A stretch of DNA of 32,458 bases from Actinomycetes bacterium (GTDB taxonomy: Bacteria; Actinomycetota; Actinomycetes; Mycobacteriales; Mycobacteriaceae): assembly GCA_023460175.1 (NCBI GenBank), contig JAEWRC010000077.1:1-32458 (forward strand), written 5' to 3'. The position numbers were made by a program, and so were the translations under genes. Under the pieces are notes generated by a model, which did no database searches, had not been told where the DNA came from, and saw nothing but the letters and a program-made list of their open reading frames with translations. Shown here in pieces: positions 1-7,068 of the stretch; the stretch's first letter is position 1, and every line of letters starts with the position of its first letter.

Positions 1-401
1 GCGGAGCGCTGCGGGGCCGCCGGCACCTCGGGCTCGGGGTCGGGCTCGGGCTCCTCGTCCTCCTCGACCGGGGCTTCGGGTGCCGCCGGGGCGGACTCGA
101 CGGCCGCCTCGGCCGGTTCGTCCGTGCTCGGGGGCGCCTTCGTGGCGATATCGGCGGCGGTATCCGTGGCGGTCTCGGCGGCGGTCTCGGTGTCGGTGCC
201 CTCGCTGACGACCGGGATCTCACCGGTGCGCACGACGGGGATCTCGCCGGTGAGTTCGGCGACGGTCACCGCGTCGCTGTTGCCGCGGCGGCGCCGACGC
301 CGGCCACCCACCGGGGGCGAACCGATCGTGCCGTTCTTGGCGAGCAATTCGGCCACCGAGATCGGGCGGGTGCCCGCCTGCCCGTTGTCTGGTCCAGTCA
401 T
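1..401 (-). CDS. Rv0497-like membrane protein, N-terminal part (runs off window)
   Basis: Only the first 133 or so codons are present; the C-terminus lies beyond base 1. The protein opens with MTGPDNGQ, then RPISVAELLAKNGTIG, a run of six arginines and a VTVAELTGEIPVV segment, after which it becomes a long acidic Ala/Pro/Glu tract. This opening closely matches my memory of M. tuberculosis Rv0497, whose membrane segments lie in the C-terminal third, outside this window. The motif GEIPVV occurs twice, eight residues apart. The ATG at 401-399 overlaps the TGA of the upstream ppx1 remnant as ATGA, so translational coupling to the dead gene is preserved. Function unknown; the low-complexity cytoplasmic region followed by a membrane anchor is family knowledge, not visible here. 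Confidence 0.85.
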   Translation of the reverse strand, partial: MTGPDNGQAGTRPISVAELLAKNGTIGSPPVGGRRRRRRGNSDAVTVAELTGEIPVVRTGEIPVVSEGTDTETAAETATDTAADIATKAPPSTDEPAEAAVESAPAAPEAPVEEDEEPEPDPEPEVPAAPQRS

Positions 402-652
402 CGTCTGTTGCCTCGCCTGTCCACCGGGGTTTCCGCCACTTCGGCCCCGCCGCCGAACTCGCGCAGCGTCAGCCCGTCCCGCAACGACCCCGGGGTGCCG
501 CTCTCCGCTTCTCTCGACAGCGCTCGCATGCTTGCCTCCGCCACCAGCGCGCCTGCCGCGGTCTGCGGTGAGCGCTCGGCGCCGACTCCTTCCAGTTCTG
601 CACGGTCAACAGCGGTCATCCTAAAGATGAACGCTATGAGTTTTCTGAGACC
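398..652 (-). pseudogene. ppx1: ppx1 (exopolyphosphatase, Rv0496-type) 3' remnant
   Basis: About 84 codons in frame down to a TGA at 400-398 match the C-terminal end of mycobacterial Ppx1 as I remember it: GLRKLIAFI, RMTAVDRAELEGV and AGALVAEASMRALS. A full Ppx/GppA protein has over 300 residues, with the ASKHA ATP-type phosphate-binding and catalytic motifs in the N-terminal two thirds. None of that is present: the similarity stops abruptly at base 652 and the Cys-rich gene on the other strand begins only 150 bases further on. An open frame continues to a TTG at 706, but those 18 residues resemble nothing I know. It could still be translated as a short protein from the in-frame ATG at 619. 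The ATGA overlap with the next gene survives. Best read as a deletion stump at the expected locus. Confidence 0.8.
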
Positions 653-665
653 ACTGGTCCCAGTG
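652..665. repeat. 14-bp palindrome at the ppx1 deletion edge
   Basis: CACTGG-TC-CCAGTG is a perfect 6+2+6 inverted repeat. It sits exactly where similarity to Ppx1 begins, so it may mark the deletion junction, or be a small operator. The association is by position only. Confidence 0.4.
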
Positions 666-791
666 TCCTCGTGACTCGCGGTCCGACGCCAGTTCATGTC
701 CCGCAATCACGCAGCATAGCGACCCGCCGGGCACCGGGTGCCCCGAGCTGAGCGACTGCCGCGCCGTTCGGCCCGCTGCGCCGTTCTCGTC

Positions 792-797
792 TACCGT
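792..797 (+). promoter_or_regulatory. -10 element TACCGT, leaderless promoter candidate
   Basis: TANNNT hexamer ending 7 bases before the GTG at 805, which would place the transcript start at about base 804. There is no Shine-Dalgarno sequence before the GTG. Confidence 0.5.
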
Positions 798-804
798 TGG
801 TCGG

Positions 805-1584
805 GTGGCAGATGGTGTGCATCCCGGCGAGGTCGATCTGGACTTCCCGCGCGAGTGGGTGGAGTTCTTCGACCCCGACAACGACGAGCATGTGATCGCC
901 GCCGATCTCACCTGGTTGCTGTCCCGCTGGACGTGTGTGTTCGGCACACCGGCCTGCCAGGGCACCGTCGAGGGACGCCCCGACGACGGGTGCTGTTCGC
1001 ATGGCGCGTTCCTGTCCGACGACGACGACCGCGCCCGCCTCGATGACGCCGTCGGACAGTTGACCGCCGAGGACTGGCAGTTCCGGGACAAGGGCCTGGG
1101 CCGCAAGGGCTACCTCGAACTCGACGAGTACGACGACGAGCCCAACTGGCGCACCCGCAAGTACAAGGGCGCCTGCATCTTCCTGAACCGCCCGGGCTTT
1201 GCCGGGGGCATCGGGTGCGCCCTGCACAGCAAGGCGCTGAAACTCGGCGTCGAGCCGCTGACCATGAAGCCCGAGGTGTGCTGGCAGCTGCCGATGCGGC
1301 GCACCCAGGAATGGGTCACCCGGCCCGACGGTTCGGAGATCCTCAAGACCACGATCACCGAATACGACCGCCGCGGTTGGGGTTCCGGCGGCGCCGACCT
1401 GCACTGGTACTGCACCGGCGACCCGGCCGCGCACGTCGGCGTCAAACCCGTCTTCGAGTCCTACGCACCGGAATTGACCGAACTGCTCGGCGAGAAGGCC
1501 TACGGCGAGTTGGCCGCGATGTGCCGGCGGCGCAGCGGCCTGGGCCTGATCGCGGTGCATCCGGCGACGCGCGCCGCTCCCTGA
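805..1584 (+). CDS. Conserved Cys-rich protein of unknown function (Rv0495c-like)
   Basis: A 259-residue protein that I recognise as the mycobacterial Rv0495c family, with no established function. After a short variable N-terminus it has PREWVEFFDP, then cysteines at 44, 51, 63-64, 124, 138, 159 and 203. The CC pair lies in DDGCCSHGAFL and another cysteine in KGACIFLNRPGF. The pattern suggests a metal or Fe-S site, but I can name no cofactor. No signal peptide or membrane segment is visible, so it is probably cytoplasmic. The GTG at 805 is chosen because the frame has no better start and a -10 hexamer lies 7 bases upstream; M. tuberculosis annotation gives a longer N-terminus. It diverges from the ppx1 remnant and converges with the methyltransferase-like gene, whose stop is one base away. 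Confidence 0.85.
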   Translation: MADGVHPGEVDLDFPREWVEFFDPDNDEHVIAADLTWLLSRWTCVFGTPACQGTVEGRPDDGCCSHGAFLSDDDDRARLDDAVGQLTAEDWQFRDKGLGRKGYLELDEYDDEPNWRTRKYKGACIFLNRPGFAGGIGCALHSKALKLGVEPLTMKPEVCWQLPMRRTQEWVTRPDGSEILKTTITEYDRRGWGSGGADLHWYCTGDPAAHVGVKPVFESYAPELTELLGEKAYGELAAMCRRRSGLGLIAVHPATRAAP

Positions 1585-1585
1585 C

Positions 1586-2314
1586 TCAGCGCCCCCGGCC
1601 GGCCCGTCGGCGCAGGTCCTCGAACCCGTCGCCGCTGGCCACCCCCAGCTTGTGTTCCTCGGTGAGCATCCGCGAGACCTCGGCGTCGACGGGCCACTGC
1701 GGCGCGTGCACGGCGGCCAGCATGGTGGTGCCGCCGTGCAGATCCAGCTTCCAGGCGGCGACCACCGACATCCGCTCGGCGGCCAGCAGCCGTCTCAGGG
1801 AGGTCAGTGAGTAGTAGGCGAAGTGGTTGCGCGACAACATGTCCCACTCGCCGCGCCGCAGGTGCTCGGCGATGGGATCGAACTGCATCAGCAGCACCCC
1901 GGCCGGCGCGGTGGCCGCGGCCAACTGCGCGATCGCCGTCCGCTGGCCGCGGTCGTGCATCGCCCCGAAGGAGTCGACCACCACATCGGCCGGACCGCCG
2001 TAGACGGTGCGCATCCCCATCCCGGTGAGCAGCGGCAGCCAGCTGCCCCCGTGGGCGCCGCCGAAGTGCCGCACCGTCTCGCCTCGGAGCAGGTCGGCGG
2101 CATCGGCGGTGCGTATCGCCTGGGTGACGTGTTCGGCGCGGGTCGTCCCGCGCGGCCGGCACCGTGCCTCGGCGACGGCGTCGTCGGAGCGGGCCGGCAG
2201 CTGCGCCAGACCGCAGTCCGGGCACAGCACCAGCGTCAGCCCGTCGTGCGCCAGCACTTGCTGCAGGCCCCCCGAACCACAGGCACGGCAGGCCGATCCC
2301 CCGATCTCCACCGC
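1586..2314 (-). CDS. Compact zinc-ribbon C-methyltransferase-like protein
   Basis: The N-terminus has CRAC and CPDC pairs 18 residues apart, a zinc ribbon like that of NovU/TylC3-type sugar C-methyltransferases. The C-terminal half has the same family's order of features: a VLLMQFDPIAEHL strand-helix, RNHFAYYSLTSLRRLL in place of the usual YHEHLSYFS, then LDLHGGTTMLA matching the THGGSLR strand. The usual SAM motif EIGSNDG is replaced by HFGGAHGG, and the long C-terminal domain of the roughly 400-residue family is missing (242 residues here). It may be a degenerate or non-enzymatic relative. I chose the GTG at 2314 because GGGAG lies 7 bases upstream; a GTG at 2344 would add ten residues but has no ribosome site. 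It lies 59 bases behind regX3 and is probably cotranscribed with it. Confidence 0.65.
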   Translation of the reverse strand, partial: AVEIGGSACRACGSGGLQQVLAHDGLTLVLCPDCGLAQLPARSDDAVAEARCRPRGTTRAEHVTQAIRTADAADLLRGETVRHFGGAHGGSWLPLLTGMGMRTVYGGPADVVVDSFGAMHDRGQRTAIAQLAAATAPAGVLLMQFDPIAEHLRRGEWDMLSRNHFAYYSLTSLRRLLAAERMSVVAAWKLDLHGGTTMLAAVHAPQWPVDAEVSRMLTEEHKLGVASGDGFEDLRRRAGRGR

Positions 2315-2373
2315 CCAGCTCCCACACGTCGACACCGGGCGCACACCCTAGCAAAGGTTGCTGAGCGCCGAGA

Positions 2374-3060
2374 TCAGCCTTCCAGCTTGTAGCCCAGGCC
2401 TCGCACGGTGACCAACAGCACCGGATTCGCGGGGTTGGACTCGATCTTGGACCGCAGCCGTTTGACGTGCACGTCCAGGGTCTTGGTGTCGCCGACGTAG
2501 TCCGCACCCCAGACCCGGTCGATGAGCTGACCGCGGGTCAGCACCCGTCCGCTGTTGCGCATCAGGTATTCGAGCAGGTCGAATTCCTTGAGCGGCAACG
2601 TGATCGGATCTCCGTTCACGCTCACCACGTGTCGCTCGACGTCCATCCGGACCGGGCCGGCCTCGAGCACCCCCACCTCGCCGGCCACATCGTCGACCTC
2701 GCCGCCGCGGCGCAGCACGGCCCGGATGCGGGCGATCAGCTCGCGGGCCGAGTACGGCTTGGTCACGTAGTCGTCGGCGCCGAGTTCGAGCCCGACGACC
2801 TTGTCGATCTCGCTGTCGCGCGCGGTCACCATGATCACCGGCACGCTCGAGCGCAGCCGCAGTTGCTTGCAGACATCGGTGCCGCTCATCCCCGGCAGCA
2901 TCAGATCCAACAGCACAATGTCGGCGCCGGACCGCTCGAACTCGGCCAACGCGCTCGGCCCATCGGTCACCACGGTGGCCTCGAACCCCTCCTTGCGCAG
3001 CAAGAACGCCAAGGGATCGGCCAGCGACTCCTCGTCCTCAACGATCAGCACACTGGTCAT
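2374..3060 (-). CDS. regX3: Response regulator RegX3
   Basis: A 228-residue OmpR/PhoB-type regulator. The receiver domain (about 1-120) has the acidic pair E8-D9, phosphoacceptor D52 in LLDLMLPG, T79 in VTARD and K101 in TKPYSA. The winged-helix DNA-binding domain occupies about 130-228, with TLPLKEFDLLEYLMRNSGRVLTR split by the turn and ending in VRGLGYKLEG. With SenX3 it controls the phosphate-starvation regulon in mycobacteria (established), including the pst uptake genes. The ATG at 3060 begins the receiver directly. It follows senX3 by 35 bases, so the two are cotranscribed. In the M. tuberculosis complex this gap carries MIRU repeats; none is present here. Confidence 0.97.
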   Translation of the reverse strand: MTSVLIVEDEESLADPLAFLLRKEGFEATVVTDGPSALAEFERSGADIVLLDLMLPGMSGTDVCKQLRLRSSVPVIMVTARDSEIDKVVGLELGADDYVTKPYSARELIARIRAVLRRGGEVDDVAGEVGVLEAGPVRMDVERHVVSVNGDPITLPLKEFDLLEYLMRNSGRVLTRGQLIDRVWGADYVGDTKTLDVHVKRLRSKIESNPANPVLLVTVRGLGYKLEG

Positions 3061-3095
3061 TGCCTACAACGGTCCTCTCTCGGATTTCCTACTCA

Positions 3096-4262
3096 TCAAC
3101 TAAACCCTTCGGCGTCCCGGTGGGCCGGCACCGACAGCGTGAACGTCGATCCGGTACCCGCCTTGCTCCACAGCCGGATCGATCCGTTGTGGTTGGCCGC
3201 CACGTGCTTGACGATGGCCAGGCCCAGGCCGGTGCCGCCCGTCGCGCGGGAGCGCGCCTTGTCCACCCGGAAGAAGCGTTCGAAGACCCGCTCCTGATCG
3301 GCGGGCGCGATGCCGATCCCGCGGTCGGTGACCGCGATCTCGACGTTGTTGCCGCGCCGACGCCGGCTGATCGACACGGTGGAACCCTGCGGCGAGTACG
3401 CGATGGCGTTGGAGATCAGGTTGGCCACCGCGGTGACCAGCAGGGGCTGATTCCCGACCGCCTCGAGCCCCGTCGGGGCGTCGGTGGCGATCGTGATGTC
3501 GGCGTTGTCGGCGGCCACCTTGTAGCGCGAGATCGCCTCGGACACAGTGCCATCGATGTCGACCGTGTCGAAGTTGGGAATCTTCTCGGCGCCCTGCAGC
3601 CGGGACAGTTCGATCAGCTCGCCGACCATGTTCGCCAGCCGCTTGGACTCGCCGAGCACCTGCTCGCCGAAGCGGCGCACGGTCTCGGGGTCGTCGACGG
3701 ACTCCAGGAGCGCCTCGGCCAGCACGCCCATGGCCCCCACCGGGGTCTTGAGTTCGTGGCTGACGTTGGCGACGAAGTCGCGCCGCGTCGCCTCCATCCG
3801 GGCCTGCTCGGACTGGTCGTCGACGAAAATCACCGCGTACTTGCTGTCATCGGCGAGCCGGCGGACGTGGCCGCGGATGGACATCCCCGGGCGGCTGACC
3901 GTGCTGCGGCGCCGCGGCGACAGGTCCACGTCGGTGTCCTCGCCGGTGGCCAGGGTGCGCTGCACGGCCCGCCACGCGCGGTCGTCGAGCAGGCCATCGT
4001 GCACCGGCCCCAACTCGCCGTGCTGGGCGCGCTCGTTGATGAACACCACGTTGCGGTAGCCGTCGACGACGACGATGCCCTGCGGGGCCAGGTCGACGGT
4101 GTGCTTGAGCATCTGGGCGACGGCGTAGTTGGCCAGCTCGGTCGCCTTGCGCTGCCGGCGGCCGACCAGCCGCGGCCACACCCAGGCGCCAACGGCGACA
4201 CCCACGGCGAGACTCACCGCGGCCACTACACCGGCCAGGGCCAGTGCCGACACCACACTCAC
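3096..4262 (-). CDS. senX3: Sensor histidine kinase SenX3
   Basis: A 388-residue membrane sensor kinase. A hydrophobic N-terminus (about 4-30, two short spans or a hairpin) anchors it. A PAS-like region follows at about 54-150, then the H-box FVANVSHELKTP with phosphorylated H169. The HATPase domain has N-box NLISNAIAYS, G1 DRGIGIA, F-box FERFFRVD and G2 GGTGLGLAIVKH. SenX3 senses phosphate limitation through the Pst/PhoU system and phosphorylates or dephosphorylates RegX3 (family knowledge). The start is GTG at 4262: a TACGAT hexamer ends exactly 6 bases before it, predicting a leaderless mRNA. PHO-box-like repeats lie just upstream, consistent with autoregulation by RegX3. Confidence 0.97.
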   Translation of the reverse strand: MSVVSALALAGVVAAVSLAVGVAVGAWVWPRLVGRRQRKATELANYAVAQMLKHTVDLAPQGIVVVDGYRNVVFINERAQHGELGPVHDGLLDDRAWRAVQRTLATGEDTDVDLSPRRRSTVSRPGMSIRGHVRRLADDSKYAVIFVDDQSEQARMEATRRDFVANVSHELKTPVGAMGVLAEALLESVDDPETVRRFGEQVLGESKRLANMVGELIELSRLQGAEKIPNFDTVDIDGTVSEAISRYKVAADNADITIATDAPTGLEAVGNQPLLVTAVANLISNAIAYSPQGSTVSISRRRRGNNVEIAVTDRGIGIAPADQERVFERFFRVDKARSRATGGTGLGLAIVKHVAANHNGSIRLWSKAGTGSTFTLSVPAHRDAEGFS

Positions 4263-4268
4263 GCGAAG

Positions 4269-4274
4269 ATCGTA
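4269..4274 (-). promoter_or_regulatory. senX3 -10 element TACGAT
   Basis: Spacing of 6 bases to the GTG at 4262 puts +1 on the first base of the start codon. No -35 match is evident; a GTTCACT half-site lies just upstream at 4283-4289, where an activator such as RegX3 would bind. Confidence 0.6.
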
Positions 4275-4282
4275 CGCAGGTC

Positions 4283-4383
4283 AGTGAACGTCATCCCAGC
4301 AGCGAGCGGCCAAAACGAGACAAGTCACACTCCGCCGACCAGGAGTTCGGGTGCCGTTCACCCCAGTTCATCTGACGTTTGCC
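4283..4383. promoter_or_regulatory. PHO-box-like GTTCA repeats upstream of senX3
   Basis: On the + strand GTTCACC (4356), GTTCATC (4366) and GTTTGCC (4377) follow at steps of 10 and 11 bases. On the - strand GTTCACT lies at 4289-4283, next to the senX3 promoter. The RegX3/PhoP-type consensus is GTTCACC repeats on an 11-base period (established for actinobacteria). The positions fit autoregulation; binding is inferred. Confidence 0.5.
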
Positions 4384-4406
4384 CGCCGCTTGCCCAAGCG
4401 GCGGGC
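4381..4406 (-). terminator. Strong hairpin after gpmA
   Basis: An 11-bp perfect stem (GCCCGCCGCTT / AAGCGGCGGGC) with a 4-base loop, starting 15 bases past the gpmA stop. No U-tract follows on the - strand. Mycobacterial terminators often lack one, so this is a plausible terminator or 3'-end stabiliser separating gpmA from senX3. Confidence 0.65.
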
Positions 4407-4420
4407 GGGGGGCCGGTGCG

Positions 4421-5167
4421 CTACTTGGCGCCCTGGCTGGCCACCGCCGCCGCACCCGCGGCCGCCGCCTCGGGATCCAGGTAGGTGCCGCCGGGAACCT
4501 TCGGCTTCAGGTTCTCGTCGAGGTCGTAGCGCAGCGGGATGCCGGTGGGGATGTTCAGACCCACCACGTCCTCGTCGCTCATGTTGTCGAGGTGCTTGAC
4601 CAGGGCCCGCAGCGAGTTGCCGTGCGCGGCGATCAGCACGGTCTTGCCGGCCTTCAGGTCCGGGACGATGGTCTCGGTGAAGTAGGGCACGAACCGCGCG
4701 ACCACGTCGGCCAGGCATTCGGTCAGCGGGCCGCCGCCGATGTCGGCGTAGCGCGGGTCGGCGTCCTGGCTGAACTCGCTGCCCTTCTCGATGGGCGGCG
4801 GCGGGGTGTCGTAGCTGCGCCGCCACGCCATGAACTGCTCCTCGCCGTACTTCTCCTTGGTCGCCGCCTTGTCCAGACCCTGCAGCGCGCCGTAGTGCCG
4901 CTCGTTGAGCCGCCAGTCCCGGTGCACCGGGATCCAGTGCCGGTCGGCGGCGTCGAGAGCGAGATTCGCGGTGGTGATGGCGCGCCGCATCAGCGAGGTG
5001 TAGAGCACATCGGGCAGCAGTCCCTGCTCGGCCATCAACTCGCCGCCGCGGACCGCCTCGGCGCGGCCCAGTTCGGTCAGGTCGACATCGACCCAGCCGG
5101 TGAACAGGTTCAGCGCATTCCATTCGCTCTGGCCGTGCCGGAGCAGCACCAATGTGGAGTCAGACAT
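4421..5167 (-). CDS. gpmA: 2,3-bisphosphoglycerate-dependent phosphoglycerate mutase
   Basis: A 248-residue cofactor-dependent phosphoglycerate mutase (gpm1, Rv0489 type) interconverting 3- and 2-phosphoglycerate in glycolysis and gluconeogenesis. The phosphohistidine is H11 in LLRHGQSEWN; E89 lies in LNERHYGALQG and the second catalytic histidine is H182 in AAHGNSLRALVKH. Length is normal for the family. The start is the ATG at 5167, directly before the first strand; the open frame extends 13 codons further but that stretch is not conserved. The tail is alanine-rich. It follows the YbjN-like gene by 56 bases in the same direction. The LysE-type gene (Rv0488) that I recall at this junction in M. 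tuberculosis is absent. Confidence 0.96.
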   Translation of the reverse strand: MSDSTLVLLRHGQSEWNALNLFTGWVDVDLTELGRAEAVRGGELMAEQGLLPDVLYTSLMRRAITTANLALDAADRHWIPVHRDWRLNERHYGALQGLDKAATKEKYGEEQFMAWRRSYDTPPPPIEKGSEFSQDADPRYADIGGGPLTECLADVVARFVPYFTETIVPDLKAGKTVLIAAHGNSLRALVKHLDNMSDEDVVGLNIPTGIPLRYDLDENLKPKVPGGTYLDPEAAAAGAAAVASQGAK

Positions 5168-5223
5168 GCCCCGAATCTTCTCATGCCCGCCGGGGCGACG
5201 GGTCACTCGCGACCGACCGCGAG

Positions 5224-5733
5224 CTATTCGTCGATCAGGTGCTCGAAGGCCGCGAGGTTCTTCAACGATTCACCGCGCGACACCCGCCACGCCCACTCCT
5301 TTTGGATGGACGAGCGAAAACCCAGCTCCAGCAACGTGTTGAAGTCCGAGTCGACCGCCTCGAGCACCTGCCCGAGGATCCGGTCGATCTCGTCGGCGGT
5401 GACCAGTTCCAGCGCCATCCGGCCGACCAGGTAGATGTCGCCGACGTTGTCCAGGGTGTAGGCCACGCCGTAGAGCCGGTTGTTGCGTTTGAGCAGGAAG
5501 CGGTAGACCGCCTCGAAGTCCTCGTCGGGCCTGCGGCACACGAACGCCTCGACCCGGACCGAGTGCTCGCCGATGCTCAGGATGGTGTTGGTGGTGAGCT
5601 TGCGCTCGCCCGGCAGCGGCACCACCAGCCCCGGCAGCCCGCCGTGGGCCCCCTCGTGCCGGGAGTAGTCCAACTCGCGTTCGTCCAGCGCCGCCTCGAT
5701 GAGCCGCTGCACCTGTTCGGACTGCGGGTTCAT
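5224..5733 (-). CDS. YbjN-domain protein (Rv0487-like)
   Basis: A 169-residue soluble protein of the YbjN/type III-chaperone-like fold (Rv0487 family). Visible hallmarks are an alternating strand-helix pattern, VEAFVCRRPDEDFEAVYRFLL, RNNRLYGVAYTLDN and DIYLVGRMAL. No catalytic residues are evident; a chaperone or regulatory role is inferred from the fold only. The ATG at 5733-5731 overlaps the mshA TGA (ATGA), which fixes the start and indicates translational coupling with mshA. An in-frame upstream extension inside mshA is a shadow. The persistent pairing with mshA suggests, but does not prove, a link to mycothiol metabolism. Confidence 0.88.
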   Translation of the reverse strand: MNPQSEQVQRLIEAALDERELDYSRHEGAHGGLPGLVVPLPGERKLTTNTILSIGEHSVRVEAFVCRRPDEDFEAVYRFLLKRNNRLYGVAYTLDNVGDIYLVGRMALELVTADEIDRILGQVLEAVDSDFNTLLELGFRSSIQKEWAWRVSRGESLKNLAAFEHLIDE

Positions 5734-7025
5734 GCGCGCACCCCCCGCCGCCGGGTCCAGCGCCGCGCCCGCCGCACCGACGGCGCCCCGACGGTTTCGC
5801 GCGCGCTGCGGTGGTGCACCAGGTCGTAGTCGGTGATCGCCCGGCGGTAGGCGCCCAGCAACGCGTCGACGGTGTGCTCCCAGGAGAACGTCGCGGCGTG
5901 CGACACCGCGGCCGCCCCCATCGCGGCCAGATCGGCGTGCTGCAGCAGGTCGCCGAGCGCGCCGGCCCAACGGTCGGGGTCGTGGCTGTCCACCAACGCG
6001 CCGGTCTGGCCGTCGCGCACCGCCACCGGCAGGCCGCCGACCGCGGCGGCCACCACCGGCGTGCCGCACGCCTGGGCCTCGACCGCCACCAGGCCGAAGG
6101 ATTCCGAATAGCTCGGCACCGCCACCAGATCGGCGGCGCGGTACACGTTGACCAGATCCTCGCGGGACTGCGGCGGCAGGAACGTCACCCGATCGGAGAT
6201 ACCCAATTCGTCGGCCAGGCGGATCAATCCGTCGGGGGCGGCCAGGCCGCTGCCCGACGGGCCGCCGGCGACCACGACGCGCACCCCGGGCAGCTTGGCC
6301 GCCGCGCGCAGCAACACGTCGGGGGCCTTGAGCGGCTGGATGCGCCCGACGAAGGCGACCGTCGGTTCGTCCGGCAGCCCGAGGACCGCGCGCGCCGCGG
6401 CCCGATCGCCGGGGGTGAAGGTCTGCAGGTCGACCCCGGGGTGGACGATGTCGATCCGGGACGGATCCGCGTTGTACAGCGAAACCAGTTGGCGCGCTTC
6501 GTCTTCGGTGTTGACAATCAGCCGGTCCGCCTCGTCGACCACCTGCTGCTCGCCGACCGCGCGCAGCGCCGGCTCGGGCGAGTCCCCCTCGGCCAGCGCC
6601 GCGTTCTTGACCGCGGCCAGGGTGTGCGCGGTGTGCACCTGCGGCACCGCCCAGCGGTCCCGGGCCAGCCAGCCGACCTGCCCGGAAAGCCAGTAGTGCG
6701 AATGCACGATGTCGTAGTAGCCGGGCTCGTGAGTGGCCTCGGCGCGCAGGACGCCCGCGGTGAACGCGCACAACTGGGTGGGCAGGTCGTACTTGTCGAG
6801 GCCCTCGAACGGTCCGGCGACCACGTTGCGCACCACCACCCCGGGGGCCACCGGCACCACCGGCGCATCGGCCGACGACGTCGCCCGGGTGAAGATCTCC
6901 ACCTCGACCCCGCGTTGCGCCAGGTGCAGTGCGGTCTGCAGGACATAGACGTTCATCCCCCCGGCATCACCGGTTCCCGGCTGGGCCAGCGGCGAGGTAT
7001 GGACCGACAACACTGCGACGCGCAC
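5730..7025 (-). CDS. mshA: D-inositol-3-phosphate glycosyltransferase MshA
   Basis: A 431-residue GT-B glycosyltransferase (family GT4) that joins UDP-GlcNAc to 1L-myo-inositol-1-phosphate, the first step of mycothiol synthesis. Seen: the N-terminal Rossmann half with HTSPLAQPGTGDAGGMN (residues 10-24), a UDP-sugar half with FVGRIQPLKAPD (225-236), the EX7E motif E308/E316 in SESFGLVAVEAQ, and CGTPVVAAAVGGLP. The GTG at 7025 is preceded by AAGGA at 6-base spacing, so I accept it; M. tuberculosis MshA carries a longer, poorly conserved N-terminal extension. Translation may be limited by a hairpin that covers part of this ribosome site. It overlaps the YbjN-like gene by 4 bases and lies 43 bases behind the ROK regulator. 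Confidence 0.97.
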   Translation of the reverse strand: MRVAVLSVHTSPLAQPGTGDAGGMNVYVLQTALHLAQRGVEVEIFTRATSSADAPVVPVAPGVVVRNVVAGPFEGLDKYDLPTQLCAFTAGVLRAEATHEPGYYDIVHSHYWLSGQVGWLARDRWAVPQVHTAHTLAAVKNAALAEGDSPEPALRAVGEQQVVDEADRLIVNTEDEARQLVSLYNADPSRIDIVHPGVDLQTFTPGDRAAARAVLGLPDEPTVAFVGRIQPLKAPDVLLRAAAKLPGVRVVVAGGPSGSGLAAPDGLIRLADELGISDRVTFLPPQSREDLVNVYRAADLVAVPSYSESFGLVAVEAQACGTPVVAAAVGGLPVAVRDGQTGALVDSHDPDRWAGALGDLLQHADLAAMGAAAVSHAATFSWEHTVDALLGAYRRAITDYDLVHHRSARETVGAPSVRRARRWTRRRGVRA

Positions 7026-7033
7026 ACTTCATC

Positions 7034-7063
7034 CTTACACCAGGGGTCCGCACCCCAGGTAAG
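7034..7063 (-). promoter_or_regulatory. Hairpin masking the mshA ribosome-binding site
   Basis: Read on the - strand, the gap between the ROK gene and mshA folds as CUUACC-U-GGGGU, loop GCGG, ACCCC-U-GGU-GU-AAG: 11 pairs with one U-U mismatch and a 2-base bulge. The closing AAG is part of the AAGGA ribosome site (7036-7032) of mshA. It could attenuate translation of read-through mRNA or act as a partial terminator. Confidence 0.45.
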
Positions 7064-7068
7064 CGCGG

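Noticed and set aside
694..1560. A 288-codon open frame opposite the Cys-rich Rv0495c-like gene
   Set aside because: It mirrors the third-codon GC bias of the real gene and shows no recognisable domain or ribosome site.
5734..6771. Long - strand frame continuous with the YbjN-like gene, suggesting a fusion
   Set aside because: The upstream part is an out-of-frame reading of mshA; the ATGA junction gives a clear separate start.
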